Shown: positions 16,162 to 24,780 of the stretch, piece after piece | Layout of the letters: each line of letters begins with the position of its first letter | Position numbering within the stretch: position 1 is the first letter of the stretch | DNA from: Streptomyces sp. SirexAA-E | Lineage (GTDB): Bacteria > Actinomycetota > Actinomycetes > Streptomycetales > Streptomycetaceae | Reading direction: 5' to 3' | Length of the DNA: 64,000 bases | Assembly: GCF_000177195.2 (NCBI RefSeq) | Contig: NC_015953.1 | Location: forward strand, 5,952,001 to 6,016,000 | Program-made: the position numbers and the translations under genes | The notes under the pieces: generated by a model | Told to the model about the DNA's origin: nothing | Seen by the model: the letters and a program-made list of their open reading frames with translations, nothing else | The model's database searches: none

Positions 16162-17958
16162 TCAGCCGGTGACCTCCTTGTTCTTCGCGAGGGCGGTGGT
16201 GCGCTCGGTGACCGTGGTGCGCAGGGTGCTCACCGCGGTGTCGAGGTCCTTCGAGGGGACCCCGGCCCGGCCGGCCTGCTCCGAGATGTCCGCCAGGGCC
16301 TCGGTCGCCTTGCCGGAGGCGTAGAACGTCTCGTACAGGTCCTGGTACGCCTTCTTGTACACGGCGTCGAAGGCGTCGAGCTCCAGGAACCGGTCCTTGA
16401 GGGTGTGTCCCGTCATTCCTCCGGGGCCACCGCCCTGTCCGCCGCCCCCGGCTCCGCCCGGCACGCCCCCGGGGCCGCCTTCCGGCATCCCCTCAGGCAT
16501 GCCCTGCGGCATCTGTCCGGGCTGCTGCCCGTCCTGGCCCTGGGCGCCTTCGGTGCCCTGACCGTTCCGGCCGCCTCCGGGGCCTCCGCCGCCCATGCTC
16601 ATCTCGTCGTCGGGGCCGGCGGTCGCGTCCCCGCTGAAGGTGAGGTTGAAGTCCCAGCCGAGCACCGAGAACTTCTTGGTGTCCAGGTCGTACCCGAGCA
16701 GGTAGTTCTTGCCCGGGCCGGCCATGTCGTCGAAGTTCATCAGCAGGTTCTGCGTGGCGACGTACGTGGCGAACGACTCGACGTCGACGTGCTGGTCGAG
16801 GTCTTCGGCGAACTCCTCGTCCGACGCCTCCTCCACCCACTTGATCAGCTTCATCACGGGAGCGAGGTCCTGGCTGCCGACCTTGTTCAGCTGACGGAAG
16901 GACGTCTCGTAGTCGGAGGGGTCGTCGCCGAGGTAGGCGAAGCTGCCGCCCGCCCGCGCCTTGTACACCACCGATTCGCCCTCGACGGCCTCGGCGTACT
17001 CCGTGTCGGGGTTCTCCACCATGAGCCGGGTGGCGGTGGGCCGGTTGTTGACCTTCAGCGTCGAGAAGCCGTACCGCTCGGCCGGCTCGCCGCTCGCGTC
17101 GATCAGCGACAGCGCCAGTGCCTCGTTCAACGGGACCTGGGCGTTGCTGCCCGGACGGAGCGAGATCTCGCGCTCGCCCTGGTAGGCGCGGCCCTCGACG
17201 TACTCGTCGATCTTGATGAGCCAGGGCAGCTCCTCGGGCTTGTCGGCGGACAGGTTGTACTGGGTCATGCCGCCGCCCTGCCGGCCCCCCGCACCGCCCT
17301 GGCCGGCGCCGGCCCCGCCGGCGGGTGCGTCGCCCGCACCATCGGCGCCACCGGCGCCACCGGCGCCACCGGCACCACCGGCACCACCGGCACCACCGGC
17401 ACCTGCGTCGCCCGCGTCGGGGCCGTCGGCGGTCCGGCCTCCGGCGCCCTGCGGCATCTGCGGGCCGCCCTCTCCGGCTCCCCCGGCTTCTCCGGCGTCC
17501 TGGCCACCGCCGCCGGGCATGCCTCCGCGCATCCCTCCTTGCATCCCTCCGGTTCCCCGCAGGGACATCAGGGTCGAGTTCCCCTTCAGCCGGATGCCGA
17601 CGTCCTGGAGGAAGACACCGTCGACGGTGAGGTCGGCCCGGATCGACTCCTTGGTCCCGTCCTCCTTGAACTCCTTCATCATCCGGTCGAAGTCGCTCTG
17701 GTCGTACTCCAGTTGGATCGAGTGCCGCACCGACGTGTCGTACAGGCCGACGGTGCCCGCGACGTCGTCCGTGACGGCGTCGGCCTCCACGCGGGACGCG
17801 GAGGTGACGTACGGGGAGATGCGGGCGTCACCGAACGCGTACACCATCACCGCGAGCCCCGCGCACAGCGCGGCGGCCGGCTTCCAGTGGTGCCGCAGCC
17901 GCACCGGCACCCGGTCGCGCGACCGGCGCCGGCGGGCCGTGCTGTCGCCCGGCATCAC
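16162..17958 (-). CDS. CotH-family kinase-like protein
   Basis: A 598-residue exported or membrane-anchored protein: basic N-terminus, one signal-anchor helix (PAAALCAGLAVMVYAFGDAR), then a CotH domain. CotH of Bacillus is an atypical protein kinase that phosphorylates spore coat proteins. Family segments seen are FLQDVGIRLKGNST, NLLMNFDDMAGPGKNYLLGY and KKFSVLGWDFNLTFSGD, whose Asp sits in the metal-binding DFN-type motif. Two low-complexity Gly/Ala and Gly/Pro/Met-rich inserts (about residues 140-215 and 465-515) are unusually long. The start is GTG at 17956-17958 or the adjacent ATG at 17953-17955; both overlap the upstream stop. It is the third gene of the VTC-DUF4956-CotH operon. Confidence 0.88.
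   Translation of the reverse strand: MMPGDSTARRRRSRDRVPVRLRHHWKPAAALCAGLAVMVYAFGDARISPYVTSASRVEADAVTDDVAGTVGLYDTSVRHSIQLEYDQSDFDRMMKEFKEDGTKESIRADLTVDGVFLQDVGIRLKGNSTLMSLRGTGGMQGGMRGGMPGGGGQDAGEAGGAGEGGPQMPQGAGGRTADGPDAGDAGAGGAGGAGGAGGAGGAGGADGAGDAPAGGAGAGQGGAGGRQGGGMTQYNLSADKPEELPWLIKIDEYVEGRAYQGEREISLRPGSNAQVPLNEALALSLIDASGEPAERYGFSTLKVNNRPTATRLMVENPDTEYAEAVEGESVVYKARAGGSFAYLGDDPSDYETSFRQLNKVGSQDLAPVMKLIKWVEEASDEEFAEDLDQHVDVESFATYVATQNLLMNFDDMAGPGKNYLLGYDLDTKKFSVLGWDFNLTFSGDATAGPDDEMSMGGGGPGGGRNGQGTEGAQGQDGQQPGQMPQGMPEGMPEGGPGGVPGGAGGGGQGGGPGGMTGHTLKDRFLELDAFDAVYKKAYQDLYETFYASGKATEALADISEQAGRAGVPSKDLDTAVSTLRTTVTERTTALAKNKEVTG
17344..17403. repeat. 9-bp tandem repeat in the CotH-like gene
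   Basis: About 6.5 copies of GGCGCCACC/GGCACCACC in register, encoding (Gly-Gly-Ala)n on the minus strand. It is in frame, so copy-number change only alters linker length. Confidence 0.85.
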
Positions 17959-18632
17959 AGGTCGGTCGTGTCGTAACCGGTGAGCACCGTGACCCGCTGA
18001 CCGGAGGTACGTTCCTGCAGGGCGTTCACCAGGTCGCCGGGCTCGGTGCCCTTCTTCATGCGGACCGTGTAGAACACCTCGTTCAACGCCCCGCCACGGA
18101 TGGTCTCGGTGCTCACCAGCTCGAACTCGCTGGTGTACTTGATCAGGACGTCGCGGATCGCCGGGGTGTAGTCCTCACCCGCCGGGACCTGGACCTTGAC
18201 GACCTGGCGCTGGACGTTCAGGGCGAACCAGTCGAACTTGTGCATGATGACGATCACGGCGCAGATGACGACGGCGCCGACCGCGGCCAGCGTGTAGAAG
18301 CGGGCACCGCAGGCCATGCCGATCGCCATGGCCAGGAAGATGAATCCGACGTCCCGTGTCTCCTTGACCGCGTTGCGGAACCGGACCACGGACAACGCGC
18401 CCACCAGGGAGAACGCCCGGGCGAGGTTGGACCCGACGACGAGCATGATCAGGGCCACGATCATGCCGACGATGACCAGCGTCTGGACGTAGGACTGGCT
18501 GTAGGACACGTTGCGGTGCGTGTACCGGTACACGTAACCGATCACCGTGCTCAGGACGAACGACAGCGCCATGGCCGCGACGACGTCGGCGACGCTGAAC
18601 GTCCCGCTGAGTTCCTGCAGATCGAAGTTCAC
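17955..18632 (-). CDS. DUF4956 membrane protein
   Basis: A 225-residue protein with four hydrophobic helices: VADVVAAMALSFVLSTVIGY, TLVIVGMIVALIMLVVGSN, the FIFLAMAIGMACGAR region and YTLAAVGAVVICAVIVIM. A conserved cytosolic loop, LVGALSVVRFRNAVKETRDV, precedes helix three. The C-terminal 80 residues form a soluble ferredoxin-like domain (RDVLIKYTSEFELVSTETIR). DUF4956 genes commonly sit beside VTC and CotH genes; the function is not known. The GTG start (18630-18632) overlaps the VTC stop by four bases and its own stop overlaps the CotH gene, so the three are translationally coupled. Confidence 0.92.
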   Translation of the reverse strand: MNFDLQELSGTFSVADVVAAMALSFVLSTVIGYVYRYTHRNVSYSQSYVQTLVIVGMIVALIMLVVGSNLARAFSLVGALSVVRFRNAVKETRDVGFIFLAMAIGMACGARFYTLAAVGAVVICAVIVIMHKFDWFALNVQRQVVKVQVPAGEDYTPAIRDVLIKYTSEFELVSTETIRGGALNEVFYTVRMKKGTEPGDLVNALQERTSGQRVTVLTGYDTTDL

Positions 18633-19531
18633 TGTGCTCCTGCTCTCACCGGCGTCTCGTGCGCCGGCAGCCGTGTGTCGAGGGGGGTGGCGGGCGGCGG
18701 GCAGTCCGCCTCGTTGACATGGAAGACGGACCGGGGTGCCAGCCCGAACGCCTCGATGGACTGCACGTACTTGGAGACCCGGACGAGGCCGAGATTCCGG
18801 CGCGCGGCCAGGTCCGTGATCCAGTACGGCGTTCGTTCGTTGACCTTGATCTCCATCACCGACATGTGGGGCGGGATGGTGAACCGGTTCTCCGGGGTGG
18901 CGAGGGAGAAGTCGAAGTCCCGGTCGCGGCCCCGGATCCGCCGGTCGAAGGTGACGCGCAGCCCGGTGTCCGAACCGCGGCCGACCAGCGCCTCGCGCTG
19001 GTAACCGGTGATCGCGGTCGGCCGGAGATCCAGCCGTACGACCAGGTCCAGCACCTCGTGGACGAAGGGCCGCTCCTGGGGCGAGTGCTCCACCAGCTCC
19101 CGCGCGTCGCAGAGTTGACGGGCGGTGCCGTACGGGAGGGTGATGCGGCGCTTCTGGGTGACGCGGTTGACGCGCTGCTTGATCTCCACGCAGACCGGCG
19201 ACGCGTCCGAGACCCCGTCCAGGTCGCCGTAGTGCCTGATGCGCAGCTTGCGCCGGAACTTCAGGCCCTCGATCTTCTCCCAGTAGAACCGCAGCTGCGG
19301 CGAGTCGTAGTACAGGCTCCACACGCCGTACCCGCCGACAGGGCTGTTGCGGTCGCGGTCCATCCGCTCCGCGAGCTCGTCACGGATCTCGGCGGCCTGC
19401 TCCACGGGCACCAGGTACTTGAGCTCGAACCTGTTGAACGCGTGCAGTCTGCTCGCCACGTGCAGCGGTTCGGCGTCCTCGGGTGAGCCCGGTGCGGGCT
19501 CCCGGGGCTGAGCCATGTCGCTTCGCGCCAC
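18629..19531 (-). CDS. VTC-domain protein (polyphosphate polymerase-like)
   Basis: A 300-residue protein with a VTC domain, the tunnel-fold catalytic domain of yeast Vtc4, which makes polyphosphate from ATP. Basic and acidic tunnel residues are visible in RFELKYLVPVEQ, FRRKLRIRHYGD, VCVEIKQRVNRVTQKRRITL, AITGYQREALVG and HMSVMEIKVNE. There is no membrane segment, so it may act at the membrane with DUF4956. AAGGAGG at 19538-19544 points to a GTG start (19529-19531, or 19534); the ATG at 19516 is too far away. It is first in the VTC-DUF4956-CotH operon. Bacterial activity has not been shown for this type as far as I know. Confidence 0.88.
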   Translation of the reverse strand: MARSDMAQPREPAPGSPEDAEPLHVASRLHAFNRFELKYLVPVEQAAEIRDELAERMDRDRNSPVGGYGVWSLYYDSPQLRFYWEKIEGLKFRRKLRIRHYGDLDGVSDASPVCVEIKQRVNRVTQKRRITLPYGTARQLCDARELVEHSPQERPFVHEVLDLVVRLDLRPTAITGYQREALVGRGSDTGLRVTFDRRIRGRDRDFDFSLATPENRFTIPPHMSVMEIKVNERTPYWITDLAARRNLGLVRVSKYVQSIEAFGLAPRSVFHVNEADCPPPATPLDTRLPAHETPVRAGAQ

Positions 19532-19626
19532 CACGCGCCTCCTTCGTCGTCCGTGCCGGACCGGCCGGCCCGTGACACGCAACCAACGGCGCATGAGGAA
19601 GCGATGAGAAACGCGGGTGTATTGCA

Positions 19627-19653
19627 GGAGGATCCGAGATGGCCGGAAGGTGA
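19627..19653 (+). promoter_or_regulatory. Mini-ORF with perfect SD upstream of the ACP operon
   Basis: AGGAGG (19627-19632) is followed at six bases by ATG-GCC-GGA-AGG-TGA (19639-19653), a four-codon frame 104 bases before the ACP start. It could be a leader peptide or a chance match. The rest of 19535-19756 is the divergent promoter region for the VTC and ACP operons. Confidence 0.3.
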
Positions 19654-19756
19654 ACGCGAGGTGGGTGCTTCCCCGGCACCCGGCGCGGGGCCCGTCACTT
19701 TCCGACGGGGTGATCGTTGCGGATGTGTTCCGCATGTGCCGCTTCGAGGGGATCCG

Positions 19757-20029
19757 ATGTACGAGACGATCACACAGTTGCTCATCGAGGAGTTCGGCAT
19801 CGAAGCCGAACGGGTGTGCCCCACCGCGACGGTGCAAGATCTCGAACTCGATTCGCTGACCCTCGCCGAGCTGTCGGTCATCCTCACGGAGCAGACCGGA
19901 GTGCGCGTCGAGGACGTCGACCTCGGGCCGGTCAGCACCCTCGCGGAACTGGCCGAGCGGTTCACGGCCGCCCTCTCGGCCGCGTCCGCCGACGCGGCGG
20001 GTGAACCGGCCGCGGGGATCCCGGCCTGA
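19757..20029 (+). CDS. Acyl carrier protein
   Basis: A 90-residue acidic carrier protein. The 4'-phosphopantetheine attachment site is Ser in LELDSLTLAELSVIL (about residue 35). Helix I is MYETITQLLIEEFGI. The Ala-rich last 20 residues are extra compared with fatty-acid ACPs. It is the first gene of the five-gene operon and overlaps the desaturase start by one base (TGATG). It is distinct from a housekeeping AcpP, since no fab operon surrounds it. It presumably carries the acyl chain handled by the next three enzymes. Confidence 0.92.
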   Translation: MYETITQLLIEEFGIEAERVCPTATVQDLELDSLTLAELSVILTEQTGVRVEDVDLGPVSTLAELAERFTAALSAASADAAGEPAAGIPA

Positions 20030-21036
20030 TGGGGACGACGGGGAACGCGCCGACGGCCGCGCACGGGTCCGAAGCCGCCGGTACGGACCTGCTCAGGCAG
20101 CTGGAACCGGCGGTCGTCCGCCTGATGGACCGGCACCTGGCCGCCACCCGTGACTGGCTGCCGCACACCTACGTGCCCTGGAGCCGGGCCGAGGACTTCG
20201 ACGGACCGCTACGGGGCACCCCGTGGTCGCCCGAGCAGTCCACCCTGCCACGAGCTGTCCAGGACGCCCTGGTCATCAATCTGCTCACCGAGGACAACCT
20301 GCCCAGCTACCACTTCGAACTGGCCACCCGGATGGGGCGCGACGGAGCCTGGGGGGCGTGGGTCCACCGCTGGACCGCGGAGGAGGCCCGGCACGGGGAC
20401 GCCCTGCGCGGCTACCTCCACGCGCGGCGGGCGGTCGACCCCGCCGCGCTGGAGGAGGACCGCATGCTGCACGTCGGGGCGGGCTACACCAACGAACAGC
20501 CGGGCCCGCTGCACGCGCTGGCCTATGTGACCGTCCAGGAACTGGCCACCCGCGAGGCCCACCGCAACACCGGGCGGTCCTGCGGGGACCCGGTGGGCGA
20601 ACAGCTCATGGCCAGGATCGCCGCCGACGAGAACCTGCACATGCTCTTCTACCGGGACCTGTACGCCGAGGCACTCGTGGCCGCCCCCGACGAGGCCGTG
20701 CACGCGCTGGCCGACGTCATCTGCGGTTTCGAGATGCCGGGCACCAAGATGCCCGCCTTCCGCACGCGCGCCCTGCGGGTCGCGGCGGCCGGCATCTACG
20801 ACCTCGACGTCCACCGGGAACACGTGCTGCGCCCCCTGCTGCGCGTCTGGGACGTCATGTCCCTCACCGGGCTGGGACCGCGCGGGCAGCAGGCCCAGGA
20901 ACGCATCGCCGCGCACCTCGACCGGATGTCCGCCACCGCCGAGCGGTTCCGCCGCCTTTACCAGCGCATGCGGAGCACCGAGGAGACCCTTACGGGCGCC
21001 GGGGCAGCGACGGGTCCGGGAGATCACCGTGTCTGA
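20029..21036 (+). CDS. Diiron acyl-ACP desaturase-like protein
   Basis: A 335-residue soluble ferritin-like protein of the acyl-ACP desaturase family. All six carboxylate/His diiron ligands of plant stearoyl-ACP desaturase have counterparts: Glu88 (LTEDNLPSYH), Glu119 and His122 (WTAEEARHGDAL), Glu171 (TVQELATREAH), Glu201 and His204 (ADENLHMLFYRD). Such enzymes use O2 and electrons from ferredoxin to introduce a double bond, or in some relatives a triple bond or hydroxyl group, into an ACP-bound chain. It lies between the ACP and ketosynthase genes and overlaps the latter by eight bases. Chain position and reaction type cannot be read from the sequence. Confidence 0.9.
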   Translation: MGTTGNAPTAAHGSEAAGTDLLRQLEPAVVRLMDRHLAATRDWLPHTYVPWSRAEDFDGPLRGTPWSPEQSTLPRAVQDALVINLLTEDNLPSYHFELATRMGRDGAWGAWVHRWTAEEARHGDALRGYLHARRAVDPAALEEDRMLHVGAGYTNEQPGPLHALAYVTVQELATREAHRNTGRSCGDPVGEQLMARIAADENLHMLFYRDLYAEALVAAPDEAVHALADVICGFEMPGTKMPAFRTRALRVAAAGIYDLDVHREHVLRPLLRVWDVMSLTGLGPRGQQAQERIAAHLDRMSATAERFRRLYQRMRSTEETLTGAGAATGPGDHRV

Positions 21037-22255
21037 CGTCCGCGAGGCCGCCGTCACCGGGATCGGTCTGCTCACACCCGGGGGCGTCACGGCCGACGCC
21101 ACCTGGACGACGCTGTGCCGGGGGCGCGGCCTGGCCCGTACGGATCCCGTCCTGGCCGGGCTGCCCGTCGACATCTCCTGCCGGATCGAGGACCTGGACG
21201 CGGAGGCCGCACTCGGGCGCCGGCTGGCCCGGCGGCTGGACCGCTCCACACATCTGGTGCTCCTGGCCGCCCGCCAGGCCGTCGCCGACGCGAAACTCGA
21301 CCCGGCCGTGTGGCGTGCCCCGCGCGTCGGTGTCGTCCTGGGCTCCGGCGGCAACAGCCTGGCGACCTACCAGCGGGAGTTCGACCTGCTCGGCCGAGGG
21401 CAGCACCACCTGGTCTCGCCGACCGCCCTGACCCGCAGCGTCCCCAGCATGATCGCCGCCGAGGTCGCCCTGGACCTCACCGCGCAGGGCCCCAACTTCA
21501 CCGTGGCCAGTGCGTGCAGCTCCGGAGCCACGGCCCTGGCGGTCGCCCGCCAGCTGATCGTCGCGGGCGCCTGCGACATCGTCCTGGCGGGAGCGGGGGA
21601 GTCGGGGCGGGACCGTATGGGAGCGACCTGCTTCACCCAGCTGAAGGCCCTGTCCGGCCGGACCGCCGACCCGGAGCGGGCCTCACGTCCCTTCGACGCC
21701 GCACGTGACGGGTTCGTCCTGTCCGAGGGGGCCGCCGTCCTCGTCCTCGAACACCCCGACCACGCCCGCCGGCGCGGTGCCCACGTCCGTGCCCTGCTCC
21801 GGGGCGCCGCCTCCACCTGCGACGCCCACCACCCGGTCGCCCCGCACCCCGAGGGGGCGGGCGCGGAGCAGGCCATGCGCGACGCCCTCGCCGACGCCGG
21901 GTGCACTCCCCGGGACATCGGCCACGTCAACGCGCACGGTACGTCCACACCGGCCGGGGACACCGCCGAGGCGCGCGCCCTGCTGCGTCTGTTCGACGGC
22001 AGCCCGCCACCGGTCACCGCACCCAAGGGCAGCCTGGGCCACGCCCTCGGCGCGAGTGCCGCCATCGAGGCGGCCCTGACCGTCCTCACCCTGGAGCGGC
22101 GGACCGTCCCGCCGACCGCGAACCTCGTCGCGCAGACACCGGGCCAGGAGCTCGACGTCGTCACCGCCCCCCGGCCCGCGGCACCGGCCGCCGCACTGAG
22201 CAACTCCTTCGGCTTCGGCGGCCAGAACACCGTCCTGGCCCTCACCACTCCCTGA
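21029..22255 (+). CDS. Beta-ketoacyl-ACP synthase (FabF-like)
   Basis: A 408-residue thiolase-fold condensing enzyme. The complete Cys-His-His triad is present: Cys163 (VASACSSGATAL), His303 (VNAHGTSTPAGD) and His338 (KGSLGHALGASAA), close to E. coli FabF numbering. It should therefore catalyse decarboxylative Claisen condensation and is not a chain-length-factor. It starts at GTG 21029 inside the end of the desaturase gene. The operon contains no ketoreductase, dehydratase, acyltransferase or acyl-ACP ligase, so those would come from primary metabolism, or this enzyme performs a single extension. Confidence 0.94.
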   Translation: MSDVREAAVTGIGLLTPGGVTADATWTTLCRGRGLARTDPVLAGLPVDISCRIEDLDAEAALGRRLARRLDRSTHLVLLAARQAVADAKLDPAVWRAPRVGVVLGSGGNSLATYQREFDLLGRGQHHLVSPTALTRSVPSMIAAEVALDLTAQGPNFTVASACSSGATALAVARQLIVAGACDIVLAGAGESGRDRMGATCFTQLKALSGRTADPERASRPFDAARDGFVLSEGAAVLVLEHPDHARRRGAHVRALLRGAASTCDAHHPVAPHPEGAGAEQAMRDALADAGCTPRDIGHVNAHGTSTPAGDTAEARALLRLFDGSPPPVTAPKGSLGHALGASAAIEAALTVLTLERRTVPPTANLVAQTPGQELDVVTAPRPAAPAAALSNSFGFGGQNTVLALTTP

Positions 22256-22266
22256 CGGAAACCACC

Positions 22267-23199
22267 TTGACCCCACCGCACCACCCGTCACCGACCGACA
22301 GCGCCGAGCCGGCCGAGGCCACGGCGTCGACCGTCCGACCGGCTCACGGCCGCCCTCCGGCCCCCGCCGAGCCGGACCCGCCCGGCGCCCGCACACCCGC
22401 CGTCCCGGGCCGTCCGCGGCAGACCGCCCCCGAGCAGGCCGGACCGCGCCGCGTCGTCCTCGACCGCCGCCCCGACGCGACGACGCGCCTGTACTGCGTG
22501 CCGCCGGCGGGCATGGGGCCCGAGTGCTACCACCGCTGGGCACGGCTCCTGCCCGCCTGGATCGAGCCGTGCACCGTGTCCCTGCCCGGCCGGGGCGCCC
22601 GGGCCGGGGAGGTGTCGCTGACCGACCCCGACGAGGTCAGCGCCCTCCTCGCGGCCGTCTTCGACGACCCCGCCGACGCACGGCCCTTCGCCGTCTTCGG
22701 ACACAGCGCCGGGGCCCTGCTCGCCTACGAGGCGGTCCGGCAGCTGCGGCGTACCCAGGGCAGACTCCCCGGGCTCCTCGCCGTCTCCTCCCTCCCCGCC
22801 CCGCACCGCGGCACCTACCTGCTCAACCTCGTCCCGCGGCTGGCCGCGGGGCTGGACGGCCTGAGGGAGCTGCTGGGTCCGCTGCCCCGGCGCGTGCTCG
22901 AGGACCCCCGGCTCATGGCGCTCGTCTGCACCCCGCTGCTCGCCGACTGCCTGCTGCTCCTGCACCACCGCCACCGCGAGGAGCCCCCGCTCGACGTCCC
23001 GTTCGTCCTGTACGGAGGTGACCGGGACCCGGTCGTCGACCCGGAGGAACTGACGGCGTGGAACGACCTGGTGACCGTCCCCGGCCCGCTGCGGCTGATG
23101 CCGGGCGACCACGGCCACCCCCACCTCAGTGCCAGGGCGCTGATCACCGATCTCACCGACACGCTCCGCGCGCACGCGCACCCGGGGGCGACCCGATGA
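22267..23199 (+). CDS. Type II thioesterase (alpha/beta hydrolase)
   Basis: A 310-residue GrsT/TE-II-type thioesterase. The catalytic Ser is in FAVFGHSAGALLAYE (about residue 147), the Asp in LYGGDRDPVVDPEE and the His in MPGDHGHPHLS. The substrate-entry motif RLYCVPPAGMGPECY is typical. The frame opens far upstream inside the ketosynthase, so the start must be inside the gap; TTG at 22267 (12 bases after the ketosynthase stop) is my best estimate, giving a 75-residue Pro/Ala-rich leader. The core starts near residue 75. It overlaps the exporter by four bases (ATGA). Its role is product release or clearing misprimed ACP. Confidence 0.87.
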   Translation: MTPPHHPSPTDSAEPAEATASTVRPAHGRPPAPAEPDPPGARTPAVPGRPRQTAPEQAGPRRVVLDRRPDATTRLYCVPPAGMGPECYHRWARLLPAWIEPCTVSLPGRGARAGEVSLTDPDEVSALLAAVFDDPADARPFAVFGHSAGALLAYEAVRQLRRTQGRLPGLLAVSSLPAPHRGTYLLNLVPRLAAGLDGLRELLGPLPRRVLEDPRLMALVCTPLLADCLLLLHHRHREEPPLDVPFVLYGGDRDPVVDPEELTAWNDLVTVPGPLRLMPGDHGHPHLSARALITDLTDTLRAHAHPGATR

Positions 23200-24764
23200 G
23201 GTACCGGCGGCCGGCGCCCCGCGTGTGGACGGCTGCCGTGGTGTGCGCCGGACTGTTCATGCTGGGCATGGACGTCACCATCCTCAACGTGGCCGTACCC
23301 GAACTCCGGCAGGGTCTCCCGGCGAGCACCGCCCAGGTGCAGTGGATCGTTGACGGCTACGCCCTCGTCCTGGGCGGAACCGTCCTGTCCGTCGGGGCCT
23401 TCACCGACAGCTGGGGGCGCCGGCGCTCGTTCCTGAGCGGTGTGGCCCTGTGCGGCGCCGCGTCGTGGGCGGGCGCGGAGGCCGCCGCTCCGTGGCAGCT
23501 GATCGCCGCCCGGTGCTTCATGGGGGCGGGCGCGGCCCTGCTGATGCCCGCCACGCTCGCCGTCATCCACCACACGTTCCCCGAGCCGGGGGCGCGGGCC
23601 CGGGCCATCGCAGCGTGGGCGGCCGTCGGCGGGCTCGGTGGACTCGGCGGGCCGCTCATCGGCGGCTGGCTGGTCGAGCAGTTCTCCTGGCGGGCCGCCT
23701 TCTGGATCAACGTGCCCCTCGCCGCCGTGATCGTGGCCGGGGCGGCGTTCCTGGTGCCCGAGTCCCGTGCCGCGCGGCGCAAGGGGTTCGACGGCCCTGG
23801 GGCGGCGCTGTCCGCCGGCGGCCTGCTGGCCCTGGTGTGGGCGGTGATCGAGGGCCCGCACCGGGGCTGGGCGAGTGCCGCCACGCTCACCGGGTTCGGC
23901 GTCGCGGCCGTGCTGCTCGCCGCGTTCGTCCTCCGGCAGGCCCGTACCCCGGACCCGATGCTGCCGCTCGGCCTGCTGCGCGCGCCCCACGTCTGGGTGG
24001 CCGCGACGGCCCTCACCCTGATGTCCTTCGCCCTCTTCGGCGCGCTCTTCGTCCTCACCCTCTACCTGCAAGGGGTGCTCGGATACGGTCCGTTGGAGGC
24101 CGGCGTACGCACCGTGCCGCTCCCCGCCGCGCTGGCGGCGGGCGCCGTGTGCGCCCTGCCGCTGCTGTCCTCCCGCCGCCCGGGTCCCGGACAGCCCCCG
24201 GGCGTCCGGCTCCCCGTGTCCGGCGGGCTCGTCGTCGTCACCCTCGGCTTCCTCGTGCTGGCGACCACCGACGCCACCTCCGGCTATCCCCGCTGCCTGG
24301 TCTTCCAGCTCGTCGCGGGCTTCGGCGCCGGCCTGGTGGCCGCCGCCGCCACGGAGTCCGTCATGGGGTCCCTGCCGTCCGACGCGGCGGCGCTCGGCTC
24401 CGCCGTCAACGACTCCACCCGCCAACTCGGCTCCGCTCTCGGCATCGCCGTCCAGGGCTCCCTCCTGACGACCGTCTTCACCGACCGCGCCGCCGCCCTG
24501 GTCCCGGGGAGCGCCTCACCACCGCTGACCGACACCCTCGGACCCGAGCCGGCGGACGTGCCGGAACCCCTGCGCGCCGCGGTGGCCCTCGGCGTACGGG
24601 AGGCGTTCACCGACGCGATGACGGTGACCGCGCTCGCCGCGGGCACGGTCACCGCCGTCGCCGCCGTGCTGGCCGCCCGCGGACTGCGCCCGCCGGCGGC
24701 TCCCGCACCGCCCGTCCCGTCTGACGGACGCCCCGTCAGCTTCCGTACGACTGCGGCTCCTTAG
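23196..24764 (+). CDS. MFS drug/product exporter (DHA2, 14-helix type)
   Basis: A 522-residue integral membrane antiporter of the EmrB/QacA family. N-terminal motif: TILNVAVPELRQGL and QWIVDGYALVLGG; loop 2-3 has DSWGRRRSFLSG; motif C-like segment: GLGGLGGPLIGGWLVEQF, then SWRAAFWINVPL. It uses the proton gradient to export small hydrophobic molecules. Its ATGA overlap with the thioesterase makes it the last gene of the biosynthetic operon, so it most likely exports the acyl product or confers self-resistance. A hairpin terminator follows its stop. Confidence 0.92.
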   Translation: MRYRRPAPRVWTAAVVCAGLFMLGMDVTILNVAVPELRQGLPASTAQVQWIVDGYALVLGGTVLSVGAFTDSWGRRRSFLSGVALCGAASWAGAEAAAPWQLIAARCFMGAGAALLMPATLAVIHHTFPEPGARARAIAAWAAVGGLGGLGGPLIGGWLVEQFSWRAAFWINVPLAAVIVAGAAFLVPESRAARRKGFDGPGAALSAGGLLALVWAVIEGPHRGWASAATLTGFGVAAVLLAAFVLRQARTPDPMLPLGLLRAPHVWVAATALTLMSFALFGALFVLTLYLQGVLGYGPLEAGVRTVPLPAALAAGAVCALPLLSSRRPGPGQPPGVRLPVSGGLVVVTLGFLVLATTDATSGYPRCLVFQLVAGFGAGLVAAAATESVMGSLPSDAAALGSAVNDSTRQLGSALGIAVQGSLLTTVFTDRAAALVPGSASPPLTDTLGPEPADVPEPLRAAVALGVREAFTDAMTVTALAAGTVTAVAAVLAARGLRPPAAPAPPVPSDGRPVSFRTTAAP

Positions 24765-24780
24765 CCCGGTCCCGGACGCA

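Noticed and set aside
17340..17410. Short repeats that could look like a CRISPR array
   Set aside because: Nine-base contiguous units without spacers, in frame, encoding Gly-Gly-Ala linker; not CRISPR.
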